A stretch of DNA of 49,427 nucleotides. Source: Thecamonas trahens ATCC 50062 (lineage: Eukaryota; Apusozoa; Apusomonadida; Apusomonadidae). The translations under genes and the position numbers were made by a program. Position 1 is the stretch's first letter. Every line of letters starts with the position of its first letter. Under the pieces are notes generated by a model. It ran no database searches and was not told the DNA's origin. It saw only the letters and a list, made by a program, of their open reading frames with translations. The stretch is from contig NW_013657674.1 in NCBI RefSeq assembly GCF_000142905.1, positions 581,851-631,277 on the forward strand, written 5' to 3'. Shown piece after piece: positions 46,454 to 49,427 of the stretch.

Positions 46454-46979
46454 TCACCGACGACGGCGTTGACGCTTGGGCGGTGGCGGCGGCTCGGTCG
46501 TGTACGAGGCGCCGTGCACATCGTCCACGTCGGAGCCAGATGACGGGCGATCACGTTTGGATGGGGCGTATACTGCCCATCGCGATGCGGCAGCAGCGGA
46601 GTTGGCGGAAGTAGTTGCTGGCGGTGGCGAGACTGAGTATGAGTACGAGTACTCGGGCGAGGCGAGGCGCGGGGGTTGGCAGGAGGAACAGCATCGTCCG
46701 AGTACGAGTATGTGTACGAGTCGTCGTGACCACGTGTACTCGCAGCAGTAGCGAATGTGGAGGTAGCTGCGGGTGCCGGGTTGGGTCCGGCGCTTGTGGT
46801 GGCTCGGGCGAGGTTGAGAGCCTGGACAGCAGGGCGGACGACGGCAGCACGGGCATCACGGGCAAAGACCTTACGGAACGACTGCTTGGCACCGCACATG
46901 CGACAGGCCCACTTTTGGCCTTAATCTCCTTCTGCACCTGGTACGTGGCACAGTCGTAGCATTGGACCGCGAGGAACAT
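46454..46979 (-). CDS. MRNIP: MRNIP-like protein (MRE11-RAD50-NBS1 interacting), frame broken twice
   Basis: Start ATG 46979 (MFLAVQCYDCATYQVQKE). After an AAAA run at about 46900 the family sequence continues in the next frame: KWACRMCGAKQSFRKVFARD ... VQALNLARA. This matches human MRNIP (QVKKSVKWTCKACGEKQSF) with the same spacing if one A is added. A second change of frame near a CCCCC run (46671-46675) leads to SANSAAAASRWAVYAPSKR and a basic KRQRRR end at TGA 46454; SRWAVY resembles the conserved SKW-FL motif of the family. The two CxxC pairs form a zinc ribbon. MRNIP stabilises the MRN complex in DNA-damage signalling. Errors in base runs are the simplest explanation; an intron is an alternative for the second shift. 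Confidence 0.75.
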
Positions 46980-47629
46980 GGCCAGGGCGGGTGGCCGAGA
47001 AAGGTCGTGGTTTGGTCGCGAGCGATGCAGCGGTCGACGCCACAGCGCGTGAGAGTGGCGGCTGCGGCCGACGGGAGAAGGTGCAGACTTCACTTGTGAG
47101 AAGAAGAGGTACACACAGCAGCGACGTAGAGCATGAGCATAGTTTCATGTGTTGTTCGTGAGCTGGCGTTTGCTGCAGTGGCTGGATAGAAGCGGCGAAG
47201 CGAGCTGTCGCGGCGGGTGCGTGTGGGCAAGCGCAAGGCGGTCGAAGGCACAGGCAGTTGTGAGCTGCAGGGCGAGGTGGAGGAGGGAGAGAGAAAGAGC
47301 AGGTAGGATCAGTCCCGGCAGTGGTTATGAGTGCGTCATCATCAGTCGGTGTCGGTGTCGATGTCAGTGAGTAAGGACGAGCAGGCGGGGTGGGGTGGGC
47401 TGCCGGCGGGCAGCGGAGGTGGTGGTGTTGACAATGGCGCGACGATGCGATGACGACAACCACTCGCAGCAGGTCAGCTGTCGCTGCACTCCCTTCGCAC
47501 TCGCACTCCTGCTCCCGCTCGCCCTTCCGATCCGGATCTCATACCCTCATCTTCAACCGCAGCCTCGGCACGGCCTGTCCGCTCGCTCGTTTGGGCTGTC
47601 GCTCACTTGGGCCCGCCCGGCAGCGATCC

Positions 47630-47960
47630 GGGAGGGGAAGATTGGGTTGGAGGGCAGACTGGTAGTCAATGCCATCGCTGTCGCTATCCGGATGCTTCGC
47701 CTCCGGTGCTCTGTCGATGGCTAGCTTGATTTCGGTGGTGCCGGAGGTGGTCGGTCGGCGGCGGGCGGCGGTGAGCAGCAGGCGGTCGGCAGTGATGCTG
47801 TTGACGGTATCGTGTCGGCTGGTGTGCGTATCGGGGAGCAAAGAGTGGGTGGTTATGCTTGCAGGGGTGGTGAGTACGTGTGGTGAGGGTGTGGTGGTTG
47901 TAGATGGAGATGGTCGGGAGTGGGGGTCAGAGATGGGCTCGGGGCGGAGGGGTCAGCACC
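47630..47960. repeat. Direct repeat, copy A (about 330 bp)
   Basis: Matches 49073-49407 in the same orientation, about 1,443 nt away (for instance GGGCAGACTGGTAGTCA at 47652 and 49095). Copies differ by substitutions and small indels, including a 7-nt one. On the - strand both carry a related short open stretch with PTTSGTTE...KLA and DYQSAL, but frames around it do not agree. Confidence 0.85.
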
Positions 47961-49072
47961 TTCGAAGGGACACTGGGACAACAGCTTGGGCCTCAGATGG
48001 CAGAACTCGGATTCCGGAATACTGCAGCTGTGGATTGGATACTGTGCATGGGGAAGTGTGTGTATGTAGTCGGGTAGTAGTGAAATCAGATTGCGCATAT
48101 CTTGCAATGAGGTTGGTGGGGGGCATGTGCGGGGTCGGGCGGTCGAGGGCGTGCTCAACCACCCAGGGCAAACAAGTCTACGCGGAAATGAGCCGAGGCA
48201 AATGGGTATCGATGATAGCGATATTGGTACTGGTGTTAATGTGGGCGAGTGATGACCTTGGGTGTGGTCGTGGGTCACGTAGCTGGTAGTAGGAAGGGGC
48301 TAGGTGGTGATGAAGGTGGGCTGATCGGGCGAGCGGGCGACGGCTGGCGGCTGGTGGTCGGCGAGGCAAGGACAGCAGAGGGGGCGGGGTCGGGACTAGG
48401 TGGCTAGAAGTTGCTGTTGGTCGGAGGATGGGCAGTCTGGCATGTGATGGTTGAGGAGTGTGGGTATCGGAGTCGGGAATGAGGATGGGGGTGAGCTGGA
48501 GTGGGGAGAGGAGGAGGAGGAGGAGGAAGAGGAAGCCGAGTGCGCGATGGGATGGTGGTGGGCATGGCCAAGGCAAGGTGGTGGTGGTTGTCGCTAGGAT
48601 GATAGTGATGGTGGTGGGGTAGGGGGTGGGGGTGGTCGTTTGTGGTGACGGGTGGTAATGAGTATGGTAGGGGGAGATGAGGGGGGTCGTGACGTGGGTG
48701 ACGGGACGGGCGAAATGGTAGTAGGTATGGCGATTGGGCTTGAGCATTGATGAAGGTGAGTATGATACGGCTGATGGGTGTGTGTGGGGTGTGGGCGATA
48801 GGGGCGGCGGGTACTTGGCCGGCAGAGGGAAGGCGGCGGACGTAAATTGAGTTGAGATGGACGTCGATGGAGACGATGGCTTGGGATTGGAGGACAATGC
48901 AGACCACTGCACTGTAGTCCACCACTGCGTTGGATACCGTTTGCCCTTGCCCCCTCTTGTTCTTCCTTGTCTTGGCCAGCCCGGTGGCTTCGTCGTCTGG
49001 CTCGGTGGTCGGCGGCAGGGGCAGCTGGTGATGAGCAGGCCGGCGGGGGCTGTGATGGGCAAGGCCGGAGGA

Positions 49073-49407
49073 GGGAGGGGAGGAGTGGGTTAAAGGGCAG
49101 ACTGGTAGTCATTGTCAATGCTGTGGCTATCCGTATGCATCGTCTCCAATGCCCTGTGCATGGCTAGCTTGCTCTCGGTGGTGCCGGAGGTGGTCGGTTG
49201 GCGGCGGGCGGCGGTCGGCGGCGAGCAGCAGGCGGCCGGCAGCGATGCTGTTGACGGGATGGCGTCGGCTGATGTGAATATCGGCGGGCAGGAAGTGGGT
49301 GGATATGTTTGCAGGGGTAGTGAGTGTGTGTGGTGTATGTGTGGTGGTTGTGGGTGGAGATGGTCGGGAGTGGGGGTCGGAGATGGGCCCGGGGCGGGGG
49401 GTCAGTA
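49073..49407. repeat. Direct repeat, copy B
   Basis: Second copy of the element at 47630-47960, more GC-rich in the middle, diverging from copy A about 20 nt before the window edge. On the - strand the shared stretch ends DYQSAL then a stop, whereas copy A reads on. Confidence 0.85.
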
Positions 49408-49427
49408 CAGACCTACCGTTAGGGAAC

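Larger units (their letters stand above)
46980..49427. other. G-rich region without a supported gene, with a long direct repeat
   Basis: About 2.4 kb with strong G over C bias on the + strand and many GGTGG/GTGTGG words. Long ORFs on the - strand (for example 48178-49062) are His/Thr/Pro-rich low complexity without domains. The one notable structure is the direct repeat listed next. I see no tRNA, rRNA or transposase. Confidence 0.55.

Noticed and set aside
48178-49062. 294-codon ORF on the - strand
   Set aside because: His/Thr/Pro-rich low complexity reflecting the G-rich strand bias; no domain or plausible fold.
49418-49427. TTAGGG near the window edge as telomere
   Set aside because: A single occurrence with no tandem repeat; chance is sufficient.
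1-49427. tRNA, rRNA, transposase or viral genes
   Set aside because: Read by eye for T-loop-like GTTCGA contexts, rRNA-like blocks and transposase/integrase motifs; none convincing. tRNAscan-SE and Infernal would be decisive.

Overview
The window looks like nuclear DNA of a free-living, GC-rich unicellular eukaryote with compact genes. Evidence: long GC-rich ORFs with eukaryotic domain sets (diacylglycerol kinase, Deltex RING-DTC ligase, ELM2-SANT, Rab GTPase, RasGEF, kinesin, EMC5), a few short GT-AG introns, no operons or ribosome binding sites, many C/G homopolymers and minisatellites, and one 100-N assembly gap. The mix fits an apusomonad such as Thecamonas trahens. That name is an inference from gene style only; no rRNA or other diagnostic marker is present.

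Layout, left to right. 0-5.6 kb: membrane diacylglycerol kinase, then a hybrid histidine kinase (both +). 5.6-11 kb: S41-peptidase-like protein lacking its nucleophile, then a two-thioredoxin-domain protein disulfide isomerase (both -). 11-14.4 kb: Lys/Ala-rich coiled-coil protein (+) against a Deltex-type E3 ligase (-), bordered by 23-bp and 48-bp minisatellites. 14.8-19.2 kb: small spliced gene (+), a spliced EMC5 gene (-), a short ionotropic glutamate-receptor-like channel (+) and a Myb/SANT-like DNA-binding protein (-). 19.6-24 kb: PLP aminotransferase (-), ADPRM-type metallophosphatase (+), JmjC oxygenase (-). After the gap: ELM2-SANT protein (+), Rab32-like GTPase (-), SAM-kinase with tyrosine-kinase-type catalytic loop (+), three tandem BAHD-type acyltransferases (+), WHEP-like/ankyrin protein (+), small ankyrin protein (-), LRR-RasGEF (+, frameshifted), F-box-like/ankyrin-like protein (-) running into a 103-bp tandem repeat, kinesin with FHA-like and Ras-association-like domains (+), and a MRNIP homologue (-, frameshifted). 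The last 2.4 kb has no gene I can support and contains a diverged ~330-bp direct repeat.

Genes alternate strand almost one by one. Nine convergent pairs are separated by only 5 to about 240 nt, so transcripts of neighbours must nearly touch or overlap at their 3' ends. Most genes are unrelated in function. The main exceptions are the BAHD array (a recent tandem family with conversion-like patches) and a loose Ras theme (RasGEF next to a kinesin with an RA-like domain). In EMC5, MRNIP and LRR-RasGEF the reading frame breaks in a way that one missing base in or near a base run would explain, pointing to assembly errors rather than pseudogenes.
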